A stretch of 64,000 nt of DNA from the NCBI GenBank assembly GCA_024919215.1, contig CP103437.1, positions 1,178,001-1,242,000 of the forward strand. The letters run 5' to 3'. Both the position numbers and the translations under genes were made by a program. How positions within the stretch are numbered: the stretch's first letter is position 1; the number at the start of each line of letters is the position of its first letter. This document shows positions 18,839 through 28,417 of this stretch, piece by piece. A model generated the notes under the pieces. The model was not told where the DNA came from. It saw only the letters and a list, made by a program, of their open reading frames with translations, and ran no database searches. Source of the DNA: Methylophilaceae bacterium LSUCC0665 (GTDB lineage Bacteria; Pseudomonadota; Gammaproteobacteria; Burkholderiales; Methylophilaceae).

Positions 18839-20798
18839 TTAAAGAATAATTTTCAAATAACCTTATTTCTTCAAAATGGCCTAAAACAACAACAACATCA
18901 CCTGTATTTAATCTTAAATCATCTCTAGGCTCTATATCTTCAAGCATGTTGGGTCTTCTTATATGATGAATAGTGACCCCATATTCTTCAAATGAAATAT
19001 CGGATAATAATTTACCATTAAGAAAACTTTTACTCTTTATCTCAATTGAATGAAGCTGATGATGGTTTATTAAGTCATCTGTTTCATCAGAAACGCCCTT
19101 GAAATAACCCTTAAAAATTTTATATTTTGATTCGCGAAATTCTCTAATTTTTTTTATCACTCTCGACAAAGGGACATCAAAAATTACTAACGCATGTGAT
19201 GCTAGCATCAGGCTCCCTTCAAGCACTTCTGGAACAACTTCATTGGCGCCAGCAGCTCTTATTTTTTCTATACCGCTTTCATCCATTGTTCTTACAATCA
19301 CAGGTATATCTTTATTGTAACTTCTGACAACAGTTAAAACTTTTTCAGAAGCTCTGTCATCTGCGTAGGTCACAATCAACCCTTTAGCGCTGTCAATGCC
19401 AGCAGCTTTGAGTACCTCTAACCTACTTGCATCTCCATAGACTACACTTTCTCCAGCAATCGCAGCATCATTTACTCTTGTCATGTCGATATCAACAGCG
19501 ATATAAGGAATATTTTCCTCAGCAAGAAATCTTGATAAGTATTGGCCGCTTCTGCCAAAGCCACACAAAATTACATGATCATTAAATTTTTGACCAAGCT
19601 CTTGAATATTATTTATGTTTTCTTGGCTATTTTTTAAGTAAGATTTAGATAATTTTCGGGCGATTCTTCCGTTAAATTGAATAATAAAAGGTGCGATTAA
19701 CATTGAAAGCAAAGCAACTGCAAGAACTAATTGAGAGACATAATCATTTAGTATTTTCTCTTGTTGAGCCAAAGCCAAAATAACAAAACTAAATTCGCCA
19801 GCATGGGCCAAAATCACTCCAGTTCTTATTCCGACTCCTGTTTCGTAACCAAAAATTTTAATTAAACCTGCAATAAGCAGTGATTTAAATAGAATAAGAA
19901 TGATTAAAAAACATAAGATCAAAAAAATATTTGAAAAAAGCAGGCTTAAATTAAGCATCATGCCAATAGTGATGAAAAACAATCCTAACAAAATATCTCT
20001 GAATGGAGCGATATCTGATTCAACCTGAAATCTATAATGTGTCTCTGAAATCAACATGCCAGCCACAAAAGCACCTAATGCGAAGGAAAGTCCAAAAAAA
20101 TCAGTTACATAAGCAAATATAAGAGTGACCATTAGAACGTTCAAAACAAAAAGCTCGCTTGATTTCTGCCTTGCAATGATTCCAAACCACCAATTAAGAA
20201 TAGGTTTACCGACCCAGAACACGATAACAAATAGTGCTGTTGCTTTGAGTAAAACATTAGAAAATGATTGAAATAAATCAAAATTTGGATTGGAAAGTGT
20301 TGAGATCAAAATTAAAATTGGTATAACAGCTAAATCTTGGAATAACAAAATTCCTATCGATAATTTTCCATGCCTGGTATTTAAATCTAATCTCTCCATT
20401 AAAATTTTTGAAACTATTGCAGTTGAGGACATTGTTACGGCTGCTCCCACAACAAACCCATCAACAAAACTCAATCCAACAAACATTGCTAGCATGGTTG
20501 ATATTAAAAGCGTAATTCCAACTTGTGTTAAACCTACTCCAAAAAGAATCTTTCTCATCGAGTTTAATGTGGGCAAGCTAAACTCAAGACCAATAGTAAA
20601 CATTAAGAAGACGATACCAAATTCCACTAAATGCCTGTTGGATTCAGAATCAGCTAAAACAGAGAATCCACTGGGTCCTAAAATAAGACCTACCAGAAAG
20701 TAGGCGATCATAGGCGGAAGCTTTGCATTTCGTAATAGAGCAACTAGCCCAACAGAACAGAATAAAAGAAGAATAATTAATTCGAGTGATGAATACAT
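18828..20798 (-). CDS. Kef-type monovalent cation:proton antiporter (CPA2) with TrkA domains
   Basis: Membrane antiporter of 656 residues. The first about 385 residues hold 11-13 helices of the Na+/H+ exchanger fold, including LEFGIVFLMFTIGLEFSLP-type helices and LGAFVAGMLISETHY. A TrkA-N (RCK) nucleotide-binding domain starts near residue 413 (HVILCGFGRSGQYLSRFL), and a TrkA-C domain occupies roughly 570-650. This layout fits YbaL/KefB/KefC proteins exporting K+ under control of a bound nucleotide. No KefF/KefG partner is adjacent. It is divergent from kdsD and overlaps the downstream oxidase gene. Confidence 0.87.
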   Translation of the reverse strand: MYSSLELIILLLFCSVGLVALLRNAKLPPMIAYFLVGLILGPSGFSVLADSESNRHLVEFGIVFLMFTIGLEFSLPTLNSMRKILFGVGLTQVGITLLISTMLAMFVGLSFVDGFVVGAAVTMSSTAIVSKILMERLDLNTRHGKLSIGILLFQDLAVIPILILISTLSNPNFDLFQSFSNVLLKATALFVIVFWVGKPILNWWFGIIARQKSSELFVLNVLMVTLIFAYVTDFFGLSFALGAFVAGMLISETHYRFQVESDIAPFRDILLGLFFITIGMMLNLSLLFSNIFLILCFLIILILFKSLLIAGLIKIFGYETGVGIRTGVILAHAGEFSFVILALAQQEKILNDYVSQLVLAVALLSMLIAPFIIQFNGRIARKLSKSYLKNSQENINNIQELGQKFNDHVILCGFGRSGQYLSRFLAEENIPYIAVDIDMTRVNDAAIAGESVVYGDASRLEVLKAAGIDSAKGLIVTYADDRASEKVLTVVRSYNKDIPVIVRTMDESGIEKIRAAGANEVVPEVLEGSLMLASHALVIFDVPLSRVIKKIREFRESKYKIFKGYFKGVSDETDDLINHHQLHSIEIKSKSFLNGKLLSDISFEEYGVTIHHIRRPNMLEDIEPRDDLRLNTGDVVVVLGHFEEIRLFENYSLNGK

Positions 20799-20845
20799 TT
20801 AATAAATTTATATTTAAGATTTAATTAACTATAATAAAGATTATT

Positions 20846-21817
20846 ATGAACGATATTAAAAAAATTATCGCCGACTCGGCAAAAAAAGTTTTAGAAATAG
20901 AATCAATAGAAATCCATAAGGCTCAACAATTTATTGATGAAAGTTTTGCAGACATAATTATTAAACTTAGCAAATGCGCTGGCCGAATCATTTTAAGTGG
21001 AATGGGTAAATCGGGTCATATTGCAGGCAAAATAGCCTCGACTTTATCCAGCACTGGATCCCCTGCTTTTTTTATGCACCCAGGTGAAGCAAGCCATGGT
21101 GACCTAGGCATGATAACTAATGAAGATATTGTTATTTTTCTATCAAATTCTGGTGAAAGCAATGAAATTTATAACTTAATTCCAAGTATAAAAAGGATTG
21201 GGGCATCAATAGTTGCTATCACAAGTAACGAAAAATCTGAAATTGCTCAATATGCTGATCACCATATTTCTTCAAAAGTCTCAACAGAAGCATGCCCTTT
21301 AGGTTTAGCTCCTACAGCAAGTTCGGCATTAATGTTAGCCATAGGCGATGCCATCGCTATTTCCTTATACCAATTAAAGGGTTTTACAGCTGAAGATTTT
21401 TTAAAATCACATCCTGGTGGCGCTTTGGGAAAAAATAAATTTATAAAAATTAAAGAAGTTATGAGAAGTATCAATGAAGTTCCTCTTGTGAAACCCAGAG
21501 ATAGTCTTAAGCAGACTATTAAATTAATTACAGAAAAAAAAGCAGGCTATGCCATTGTGGCTGAAGAATTAAAATATGTAGGTATTTTTACTGACGGCGA
21601 TCTAAGAAGATCACTTCTAAATGAAGCATCTATTTTAGATGAAATATCAAAATGGATGAGTACAAATCCCTTTTTTATTCATGAAGATAATTTAGCAACA
21701 TCTGCAGCAGAGCTAATGGAAAAAAATAAAATATCAAGTTTAGTTGTTCTTGATTACAAGGATGAGCTTGTAGGTGTAATTAATTTCCAAGATTTATTGA
21801 TAAATAAAGTAATATAA
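20846..21817 (+). CDS. kdsD: Arabinose-5-phosphate isomerase KdsD
   Basis: Interconverts ribulose-5-phosphate and arabinose-5-phosphate, the first committed step to KDO for lipopolysaccharide. The 323 residues comprise an SIS domain (GMGKSGHIAGKIASTLSSTG; FLSNSGESNE) followed by two CBS repeats from about residue 210. It opens a long plus-strand operon. In most proteobacteria kdsC (KDO-8-phosphate phosphatase) comes next; here lptC starts 3 bases after the kdsD stop, so kdsC is missing from the cluster. Confidence 0.95.
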   Translation: MNDIKKIIADSAKKVLEIESIEIHKAQQFIDESFADIIIKLSKCAGRIILSGMGKSGHIAGKIASTLSSTGSPAFFMHPGEASHGDLGMITNEDIVIFLSNSGESNEIYNLIPSIKRIGASIVAITSNEKSEIAQYADHHISSKVSTEACPLGLAPTASSALMLAIGDAIAISLYQLKGFTAEDFLKSHPGGALGKNKFIKIKEVMRSINEVPLVKPRDSLKQTIKLITEKKAGYAIVAEELKYVGIFTDGDLRRSLLNEASILDEISKWMSTNPFFIHEDNLATSAAELMEKNKISSLVVLDYKDELVGVINFQDLLINKVI

Positions 21818-21820
21818 ACA

Positions 21821-22387
21821 ATGAGTAAATATTCAGTTTTTTTTACAATAACTTTACTTGTAATAATTTCAGTTGTTTCATTTTGGCTCAATAATGAGGT
21901 CAAAAAAGAATTAAAGATAGAAGAAAGCAAACTATCTAACAATCCAGATTATTTCTTAAAAAAATTTGTCTCAAAACAAACTGACGAGCATGGAAACTTA
22001 AATTTTTCTTTAGAGGCTGAGCTAATGAACTATTACTCATACAATGATGAGTCTATTTTAAAAAAACCAGCTTTTAAAAAATATGAAGAAAAGAAAAAAG
22101 TTTTAGATTTGATAAGTAAGAAAGGGGTTATTTTTGAAAATGGTGAAAAAATAAAAATGCTTAATGATGCACAGATGATCAGGCATGAAACCAAATCCAA
22201 AAAGGTAATGAAATTATTATCTGATGAAATCACAATTATTCCCGATCAAGAAATTTTATCTTCAGATCAGAAAATTAAAATTATTCAGGAACCAAATATC
22301 GAGATTGACGGAATAGGTTTTAACTATAATAAAAAAACTGGGCTCATCAAAATCTTTGATTCAGTAAAAGTGCATTATGACAAATAA
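21821..22387 (+). CDS. lptC: LPS export protein LptC
   Basis: Bitopic inner-membrane protein that receives LPS from LptB2FG and passes it to LptA. It has 188 residues with one N-terminal membrane segment (about 5-24, FFTITLLVIISVVSFWL) and a periplasmic jellyroll domain. Sequence conservation is low, as usual for LptC; the call rests on size, topology and position between kdsD and lptA. It overlaps lptA by 11 bases. Confidence 0.85.
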   Translation: MSKYSVFFTITLLVIISVVSFWLNNEVKKELKIEESKLSNNPDYFLKKFVSKQTDEHGNLNFSLEAELMNYYSYNDESILKKPAFKKYEEKKKVLDLISKKGVIFENGEKIKMLNDAQMIRHETKSKKVMKLLSDEITIIPDQEILSSDQKIKIIQEPNIEIDGIGFNYNKKTGLIKIFDSVKVHYDK

Positions 22388-22886
22388 ATTTATTTACATA
22401 CTATTATTTATATCCCTCTTCTCTTTTGCTGAAAAATCTGACAAAGATCAACCAATTATTATTGACTCAGATGAATTGATAATTGATGACTCAAAAAATA
22501 TTAGCACCTATTCAGGAGATGTAATTTTACAGCAAGGAACATTGGTAATTCGTGGTGATAAATTGATCATTAGAGAAGATAAACAAGGGTTCCAACATTC
22601 CACCTCCGAAGGAAAACCCACAACTTTTAAACAAAAAATGGAGGGAAGTGATGATTATATTGAAGGGCAAGCATTAAAGATTGAGTATGATGGCAATATG
22701 GATAAGATACATTTATATAGCAAAGCACGAGTCAAAAAAGGAAATGATTTAGTCATTGGCGACTATATTATGTACGATGCAAGTTCAGAATTTGCACAAG
22801 CAATGTCAGGCAACACAAAATCAAAAAACGGAGAAGAAGTAAAAAAGGGAAGAACAAGAGCCATTATTCGACCTGACAAGAAATAA
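22377..22886 (+). CDS. lptA: LPS transport periplasmic protein LptA
   Basis: Periplasmic bridge that oligomerises to carry LPS to the outer-membrane LptD/E complex. It has 169 residues with a signal peptide ending near SLFSFAEKS and an OstA-type beta domain. Recognisable stretches are [20 protein letters not shown] and the repeated strands around [15 protein letters not shown]. It is followed by lptB after one base. Length and order are standard. Confidence 0.9.
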   Translation: MTNKFIYILLFISLFSFAEKSDKDQPIIIDSDELIIDDSKNISTYSGDVILQQGTLVIRGDKLIIREDKQGFQHSTSEGKPTTFKQKMEGSDDYIEGQALKIEYDGNMDKIHLYSKARVKKGNDLVIGDYIMYDASSEFAQAMSGNTKSKNGEEVKKGRTRAIIRPDKK

Positions 22887-22887
22887 A

Positions 22888-23610
22888 ATGACGACATTAA
22901 GAATACAAAATATAAAAAAAAGTTATAAAAATAAAAACGTTGTCCAAGATATTTCCTTAGAGATATCGAGTGGTGAAATTATCGGTCTATTAGGACCAAA
23001 TGGAGCTGGAAAAACTACATCTTTTTATATGATTGTTGGTTTGATTCAACCTGAACATGGATCTATATTGGTTGATAATACTGATATAACAAAAAAACCA
23101 ATTCATGTGCGCTCACAACTTGGTCTTGCTTATCTGCCTCAAGAACCATCAATTTTTAGAAAAATGAATGTTGAAGAGAATATTATCTCCATTTTGGAGT
23201 TAAGAAGATTAAATAAAAATGATATAAAAACTAAACTTGATCTGCTTCTCAATGAGCTTGGAATAGAGCATATAAGAAAAAATACCGCTATCTCCCTATC
23301 TGGTGGAGAAAGAAGAAGGGTTGAAATTGCCAGATGTCTTGCAACAAACCCAAAATTTATTCTGCTTGATGAACCATTTGCTGGCATTGATCCAATTGCA
23401 GTCTTAGATATACAAAAAATAATCAGATTTTTATCTTCACGGGGTATTGGAATTCTTATTACAGACCATAGTGTGCGTGAAACACTCGGTATATGTAATA
23501 GAGCCTACATTGTAAATCAAGGTAAAATTTTTACTTCAGGCACCCCTAATGAAATCGTAGAAAATGAGAACGTAAAAAATATTTATTTAGGCCAAGACTT
23601 CTCTTTATAA
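22888..23610 (+). CDS. lptB: LPS export ABC transporter ATP-binding protein LptB
   Basis: ATPase that powers LptFG. The 240 residues have Walker [10 protein letters not shown] near 37-45, Q-loop YLPQEPSIF, signature [13 protein letters not shown], Walker [14 protein letters not shown] and the switch His in ITDHSVRE. All motifs are intact. It sits between lptA and rpoN, the widely conserved lptB-rpoN order. The cognate permeases are encoded apart, at 1.2-3.4 kb in this window. Confidence 0.97.
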   Translation: MTTLRIQNIKKSYKNKNVVQDISLEISSGEIIGLLGPNGAGKTTSFYMIVGLIQPEHGSILVDNTDITKKPIHVRSQLGLAYLPQEPSIFRKMNVEENIISILELRRLNKNDIKTKLDLLLNELGIEHIRKNTAISLSGGERRRVEIARCLATNPKFILLDEPFAGIDPIAVLDIQKIIRFLSSRGIGILITDHSVRETLGICNRAYIVNQGKIFTSGTPNEIVENENVKNIYLGQDFSL

Positions 23611-23616
23611 AAAAAT

Positions 23617-24885
23617 ATGGCTTTAAGCGCACATTTAACACTCAAAAATTCACTTAAATTATCCCCGAATATTGAACAATCAGTCACTTTATTAAAATCA
23701 AATGAAATTGAAATTGAATTATTGATTTATGATTTTCTATCCAAAAATCCATATTTACACTTAGATGATTCAGAAAAAATTAATCTAAATTATTCCGCAC
23801 GCTCTATAGAAAGTAATGAAGAGAACATTTCAGAAAAAAGTATTTATGGCCTTAGTCTTAAGGATTATTTATTAAATAATTTATTTGATTTAGGCCTTGA
23901 TTATGAAGATGAGTTATTAGCACGATTAATAGTAGATTATATTGATGACAATGGATATTTGACAAAAGACTATGAGTTTTTTATATCAGAATTAGCACTA
24001 GATACTATTCAAGCTAATAAAAAAATTGAAAGTATAATCCTAAAGTTAAATAATATTTCCTCTCCAGGGATTGGTGCAAGAAATTTACAAGAATGTCTAA
24101 AACTTCAATTAGACCAATTTATTCAAAATCAAATTGTTTTAGATTCAAAAAAAATTATTGAAAATCATTTGGTTGAACTAGCTAATAAAAACTTTAAAAA
24201 AATAGCAAAAGATTTTAAATGTTCTGTTAACCATATTATTGAATGCAATGAATTCATTGTTTCACTCAACCCAAAACCTGGACTTGCCTACCTCTCCTCT
24301 GATACTTCTCAATTTATTACTCCGGATATAATAATAAAAAATAATGGAAATGAATTTAATATTTCACTACAAAATAATTATGAGTCCCTAAAATTATTTA
24401 ATTTAAATAAAGAACAAATTAATGATAAAGAAGCATACAATCAAGCAAAGTGGTTTATAAAAAATTTAAATTACAGAAAGATAAATATTATTCGAGTCGT
24501 CAATTTTATCTTCACACATCATAAAGATTTTTTAAAAGGGAACATTCTGAAGTCACCCTTAAATATAAAGACTGTAGCTAATGAACTACAAATTCATGAA
24601 TCAACTGTAAGTAGAATTGTAAATAATAAATTCGTTGAAACGCCTCACGGTATTTTTGACTTAAAGTATTTTTTCTTAAATAAAGTAAATAATAATTCTA
24701 ATAAAACTATTTTAGATAAAATTAGAACCATTATTAAAAACGAAGATAAATTTAAACCTTTTTCTGATTCTGAAATACACTTAACTCTTGGTAAAGAAAA
24801 TATTACAATTAGTAGAAGAACAATTGCTAAATATCGCGAACAGCTAGGCATACTTCCTGCCTCAAAACGAAAGAAAGGTGCATAA
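23617..24885 (+). CDS. rpoN: RNA polymerase sigma-54 factor
   Basis: Alternative sigma factor for -12/-24 promoters, which needs an AAA+ activator to open DNA. At 422 residues it is shorter than the usual 470-500. The N-terminal activator-interaction region (about 1-50) is present but poor in Gln, and the acidic region II is short. The core-binding domain, HTH and the RpoN box (ISRRTIAKYREQLG at 398-411) are clear. It sits in the standard lptB-rpoN-hpf order. The only response regulator in the window that would classically partner it (31190-32431) has lost its sigma-54 contact motif. Confidence 0.95.
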   Translation: MALSAHLTLKNSLKLSPNIEQSVTLLKSNEIEIELLIYDFLSKNPYLHLDDSEKINLNYSARSIESNEENISEKSIYGLSLKDYLLNNLFDLGLDYEDELLARLIVDYIDDNGYLTKDYEFFISELALDTIQANKKIESIILKLNNISSPGIGARNLQECLKLQLDQFIQNQIVLDSKKIIENHLVELANKNFKKIAKDFKCSVNHIIECNEFIVSLNPKPGLAYLSSDTSQFITPDIIIKNNGNEFNISLQNNYESLKLFNLNKEQINDKEAYNQAKWFIKNLNYRKINIIRVVNFIFTHHKDFLKGNILKSPLNIKTVANELQIHESTVSRIVNNKFVETPHGIFDLKYFFLNKVNNNSNKTILDKIRTIIKNEDKFKPFSDSEIHLTLGKENITISRRTIAKYREQLGILPASKRKKGA

Positions 24886-24890
24886 AAAAA

Positions 24891-25214
24891 ATGGATATCA
24901 CAATCACTGGACAAAATATTGAAATAACTGACGCACTTGAATTATTAATTCATGAAAAATTTAATAAAATAACAAGGCATTTTGAGAATATAACTGATGT
25001 AAAGTTTATTTTGAAGGTAGAAAATCATAACCATATCGCAGAATGTAAATTACATCTCATGCATAATGAAATCTTCAGTGATGCTTCTGGATCAGATATG
25101 TATAAAGTCATAGACGATTTGATCCACAAGATAGATAGGCAAGTTATAAAAATTAAAGAAAAGACTAAAGATCATCATCAATCTGAGGGGTTCATTAGAA
25201 AGCATAACCAATAA
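24891..25214 (+). CDS. hpf: Ribosome hibernation promoting factor
   Basis: Small ribosome-binding protein that stabilises inactive ribosomes in stationary phase. Its 107 residues open with the family pattern MDITITGQNIEITDALE and have the beta-alpha-beta fold (DASGSDMYKVIDDLIHKIDRQ). It is the short form without the C-terminal dimerisation domain. It lies 5 bases after rpoN. rapZ follows after 3 bases; ptsN and hprK, which normally separate them in betaproteobacteria, are absent. Confidence 0.93.
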   Translation: MDITITGQNIEITDALELLIHEKFNKITRHFENITDVKFILKVENHNHIAECKLHLMHNEIFSDASGSDMYKVIDDLIHKIDRQVIKIKEKTKDHHQSEGFIRKHNQ

Positions 25215-25217
25215 ATT

Positions 25218-26060
25218 TTGAATTTATACATCATTACAGGATTGTCTGGAGCAGGAAAAACTAATGCCCTAAGAACTTTTGAGGACAATAACTATTACTG
25301 CATTGATAATCTACCCGCTAAACTCTTACCAAACGCAATCAAAGATCTAGATAATAATCATATTAAATCAGTTGCCATAAGTATTGATAGTCGAACACTT
25401 AATATTGAAATGCTTCCTGAAATATTGGAAGAACTCAAACTTTTAAAAATTTCATATAAATTAATATTTTTATCGGCAAGCATCGAACAAATAATCAAAC
25501 GATTTAATGAATCAAGAAGAAAACATCCACTTAGTAAAAATCAGACAAGCTTAAGAGAAGCGATTGTTAAAGATCAAGATATTTTAAGTTTAATCAAAGA
25601 TGATTCTGTTCATATTGATACCAGCAACCTAAATCTAACTTCACTTAATATCAAAATAAATAGCCTTATTGATTCAAAATTAGATTTTCATATTCACCTG
25701 TCTTCTTTTGCTTATAAAAAATCAATTCCATTAGATAACGATTTCATTTTCGATGTAAGAGAATTACCGAACCCATTTTATAAAGATGAATTTAAAGAAC
25801 TGACAGGGTTAGATAAGCCTTTAATAGAATATTTATCAAAACTTGAAGAGACCAAAGAAATTATCCATGACATCTCATCTTTTTTAAGTCCAAGAATAAA
25901 AAAATATGCGCTCCAAGGAAGAAAATATCTTGCAATTGGATTTGGCTGTACCGGAGGAAGACATAGATCAGTTTTCATGACAGAGGAAATTGCAAATATT
26001 ATAAAAAATACTAATAATGACTTATATGTTTCCACTTTTCATCGAGAAATCAATGTTTAA
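25218..26060 (+). CDS. rapZ: RNase adapter protein RapZ
   Basis: Nucleotide-binding protein that in enterobacteria binds small RNA and glucosamine-6-phosphate to tune cell-envelope precursor synthesis. The 280 residues have Walker A GLSGAGKT at 8-15, the Walker B-like DNLPAKLLP, and the C-terminal signature GFGCTGGRHRSV. The start is TTG at 25218, three bases after hpf; no ATG is placed to give an intact N-terminal P-loop. It overlaps the EIIA gene by 8 bases. The GlmZ-type RNA partner is not expected in this lineage, so its target is unknown. Confidence 0.92.
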   Translation: MNLYIITGLSGAGKTNALRTFEDNNYYCIDNLPAKLLPNAIKDLDNNHIKSVAISIDSRTLNIEMLPEILEELKLLKISYKLIFLSASIEQIIKRFNESRRKHPLSKNQTSLREAIVKDQDILSLIKDDSVHIDTSNLNLTSLNIKINSLIDSKLDFHIHLSSFAYKKSIPLDNDFIFDVRELPNPFYKDEFKELTGLDKPLIEYLSKLEETKEIIHDISSFLSPRIKKYALQGRKYLAIGFGCTGGRHRSVFMTEEIANIIKNTNNDLYVSTFHREINV

Positions 26061-26433
26061 ATTTTTATTAATCACTCACGGGAACCTTGGTCAATCACTT
26101 GTTGAGTGTGTTGAAAATAACTTACAAAAAAATTGTCAGAATATTATTGATATTATTTCTTTAAATGCATTAGACATTGATTTTTCTAGAAAAGAGCTTG
26201 ATACATATGTAAAAAAAAATAAGAATTTCGACATCATAATCCTAACAGACCTCTATGGAGCCTCTTCGAGCAACATTGTTAAAAAACATACCTCTGGTGA
26301 AAATGTTTATGCAATATCAGGATTGAATTTGCCAATGTTGATGAAAGCCGTTACATTAAAAACAGATGACATACAAATGATGGTTGATGAAATTATTAAA
26401 TGTGGCAACAAATCTATTATTAATTTTTTATGA
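26053..26433 (+). CDS. PTS EIIA component, mannose (ManX) family
   Basis: Phosphocarrier of 126 residues with the active-site His9 in LLITHGNLG and the conserved DLYGASSSNI loop. I start it at ATG 26053, inside the rapZ end, because an upstream in-frame ATG would add 12 residues before the conserved first strand. HPr follows, overlapping by 4 bases, and then Enzyme I. No EIIB or EIIC gene is near, so the chain EI-HPr-EIIA probably signals rather than transports sugar, as proposed for other betaproteobacteria. Confidence 0.88.
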   Translation: MFKFLLITHGNLGQSLVECVENNLQKNCQNIIDIISLNALDIDFSRKELDTYVKKNKNFDIIILTDLYGASSSNIVKKHTSGENVYAISGLNLPMLMKAVTLKTDDIQMMVDEIIKCGNKSIINFL

Positions 26434-26699
26434 TCAAAAAAAATCTTACTATAAAAAATGAATTAGGCCTTCATGCAAGAGCATCAAATAAATTATCAAC
26501 TGAGGCCACAAAATTTAAATCTAAGATTGAAATTATCTTTAATGATCAAATAATTGATTGTAAAAATATGATGGATATACTTATGTTGTCAATTGGCATT
26601 CATGATACTTTTACAATTAAAATAAGTGGTGTAGACGAAAAAAAAGCACTCGAGTCGATTGAAAAATTAATCAATAATTTATTTGGTGAGGGTAAATAA
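26430..26699 (+). CDS. ptsH: Phosphocarrier protein HPr with Asn at the Ser46 position
   Basis: HPr accepts phosphate from Enzyme I on His15 (LGLHARAS, exactly residue 15) and passes it to EIIA. The 89 residues fit the family. Position 46, normally the Ser that HPr kinase phosphorylates (motif AKSIMG), is Asn here: CKNMMDI, with N at 46. The hprK gene is also absent from its usual place upstream of rapZ. Seen: the substitution. Inferred: the kinase regulatory branch has been lost while the PEP-dependent chain is kept. ptsI follows directly. Confidence 0.93.
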   Translation: MIKKNLTIKNELGLHARASNKLSTEATKFKSKIEIIFNDQIIDCKNMMDILMLSIGIHDTFTIKISGVDEKKALESIEKLINNLFGEGK

Positions 26700-28412
26700 T
26701 TGTTAATTGTCTCCGGCATCCCTGTCAGCTCGGGCGTGGCAATTGGTAAAGCTTATATACTAGCTCATGCATTAAATGAAGTAGAGCCTTATCTGATTTC
26801 TGAAGAAAATATCCTAAATGAAATTAAACGGTTTAACCAAGCTATAAAGCAATTAAAAAGTGAATTATTAAATTTAAAAAAAGAGCTAAAAAAAAATAGG
26901 ATGAATGAATTTGGTTCATTTATCGATGTTCAATTAGCCATCATAAATGATCCAAAAATTTCAAAAAACCCACTAGAGATTATAAAAAAGTCAAAGCAAA
27001 ATGCTGAATGGGCATTAAAAGTTCAAATGGAAGAAATAATCACTAAATTCAATTCTATTGAAAATAGCTATATTCGTGAGAGAAAGAATGATGTTTATCA
27101 AGTATGTGAAACTCTGATTAAATATCTAATTGGTCATGAATCTAAGCAATTATCAAATGATAAAAATAGGATTATCGTTGCACATGACATTTCACCTGCA
27201 GATGCACTTAAATTCAAGAATAGCAATAATATTGCTTTTGTTACAGATATTGGGGGGACAACATCTCATACCGCTATTCTTGCCAAAAGTATCAACATAC
27301 CCTCAGTAGTTGGAACACAAAATGCTAAAAATTTGATCTCAAACGGAGATAATTTAATTGTTGATGGAGACCATGGCTGCGTAATTATTAATCCTACTGA
27401 TGAAGTCATTAATGAATACAGATTAAAACAAAATTTATATGAACTAGAAAGTAAAAAATTACTTAATCTACAAAAACTCACTTCAAAAACTATTGATAAA
27501 GTCCCTGTGAATTTATATGTAAATATTGAAGATACCAATAATATTGAATCTGTAATTTTGAATAATACCAAAGGTGTTGGATTATTTAGAACAGAATTTA
27601 TATTTATGGATAAACATCGAATGCTTGATGAAAATGAGCAGTTCACAATTTATAAAAATCTAACAAAAGCCCTACCTAACAAGACTATAATTATTAGAAC
27701 TCTTGATTCAGGCGGTGATAAAGTTATTGAACATATGCCTAATACAAATCAAAATCCAGCTCTTGGGCTTAGAGCTATTAGATTTTGTCTAGCAGAGCCA
27801 GACGTATTCATTACGCAGATCAAAGCCTTATTAAGGGCTGCACATTATGGTGATATCAGGATATTGATACCTATGCTCAGCTCAGACAACGAACTAAGGC
27901 AAGTAAAACTATTAATTCAAAGAGCAAAAGATATTCTTACTTCTGAAAGAAAAAAGTTTAATCCCAAAACATTAGTTGGAGGAATGATTGAAGTGCCAGC
28001 TGCAGCCATTGATGCGGAAAGTTTTGCAAACCAATTAGACTTTCTTTCTATAGGGACAAATGACTTAATTCAATATACATTAGCCGTAGACAGAACAGAT
28101 GACGCCGTATCACACCTATATGATTCATCCCATCCTGCACTTCTGAAGCTAATCAAAGGTGTAATTGACGCTGGAACTAAAGCAGGTATCGAAGTGTCTC
28201 TATGTGGTGAGATGGCAGGAGATCCAAAATTAACTAAATTACTAATTGGGCTTGGTCTAACTAACTTTTCAATGCATCCTTCAAGCTTATTAAAAGTAAA
28301 AAAAGTAATCTTAGAATCTGAGTTTTCTAAAGTAAAATCGAAAGCTAAGAAAATTCTCAATACTCACGACAAAATTGAAATTGAAAATTTAATCAATAAC
28401 CTTAATAATTAA
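26700..28412 (+). CDS. ptsI: PTS Enzyme I (phosphoenolpyruvate-protein phosphotransferase)
   Basis: Takes phosphate from PEP onto His190 (GGTTSHTAILAKS) and donates it to HPr. At 570 residues it matches the family. The PEP-binding stretches are visible: GLFRTEFIFM, TLDSGGDK, GLRAIRFCL and the C-terminal CGEMAGD. The start is TTG at 26700, immediately after the ptsH stop; the sequence MLIVSGIPVSSGVAIGKA begins where other Enzyme I proteins begin. It ends the EIIA-HPr-EI run and is followed by an oligopeptidase gene after 5 bases. Confidence 0.95.
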   Translation: MLIVSGIPVSSGVAIGKAYILAHALNEVEPYLISEENILNEIKRFNQAIKQLKSELLNLKKELKKNRMNEFGSFIDVQLAIINDPKISKNPLEIIKKSKQNAEWALKVQMEEIITKFNSIENSYIRERKNDVYQVCETLIKYLIGHESKQLSNDKNRIIVAHDISPADALKFKNSNNIAFVTDIGGTTSHTAILAKSINIPSVVGTQNAKNLISNGDNLIVDGDHGCVIINPTDEVINEYRLKQNLYELESKKLLNLQKLTSKTIDKVPVNLYVNIEDTNNIESVILNNTKGVGLFRTEFIFMDKHRMLDENEQFTIYKNLTKALPNKTIIIRTLDSGGDKVIEHMPNTNQNPALGLRAIRFCLAEPDVFITQIKALLRAAHYGDIRILIPMLSSDNELRQVKLLIQRAKDILTSERKKFNPKTLVGGMIEVPAAAIDAESFANQLDFLSIGTNDLIQYTLAVDRTDDAVSHLYDSSHPALLKLIKGVIDAGTKAGIEVSLCGEMAGDPKLTKLLIGLGLTNFSMHPSSLLKVKKVILESEFSKVKSKAKKILNTHDKIEIENLINNLNN

Positions 28413-28417
28413 ACAAT

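Noticed and set aside
20290-20703. 137-codon open frame on the plus strand
   Set aside because: It lies wholly inside the Kef-type antiporter gene on the other strand, whose membrane and TrkA motifs are clear.
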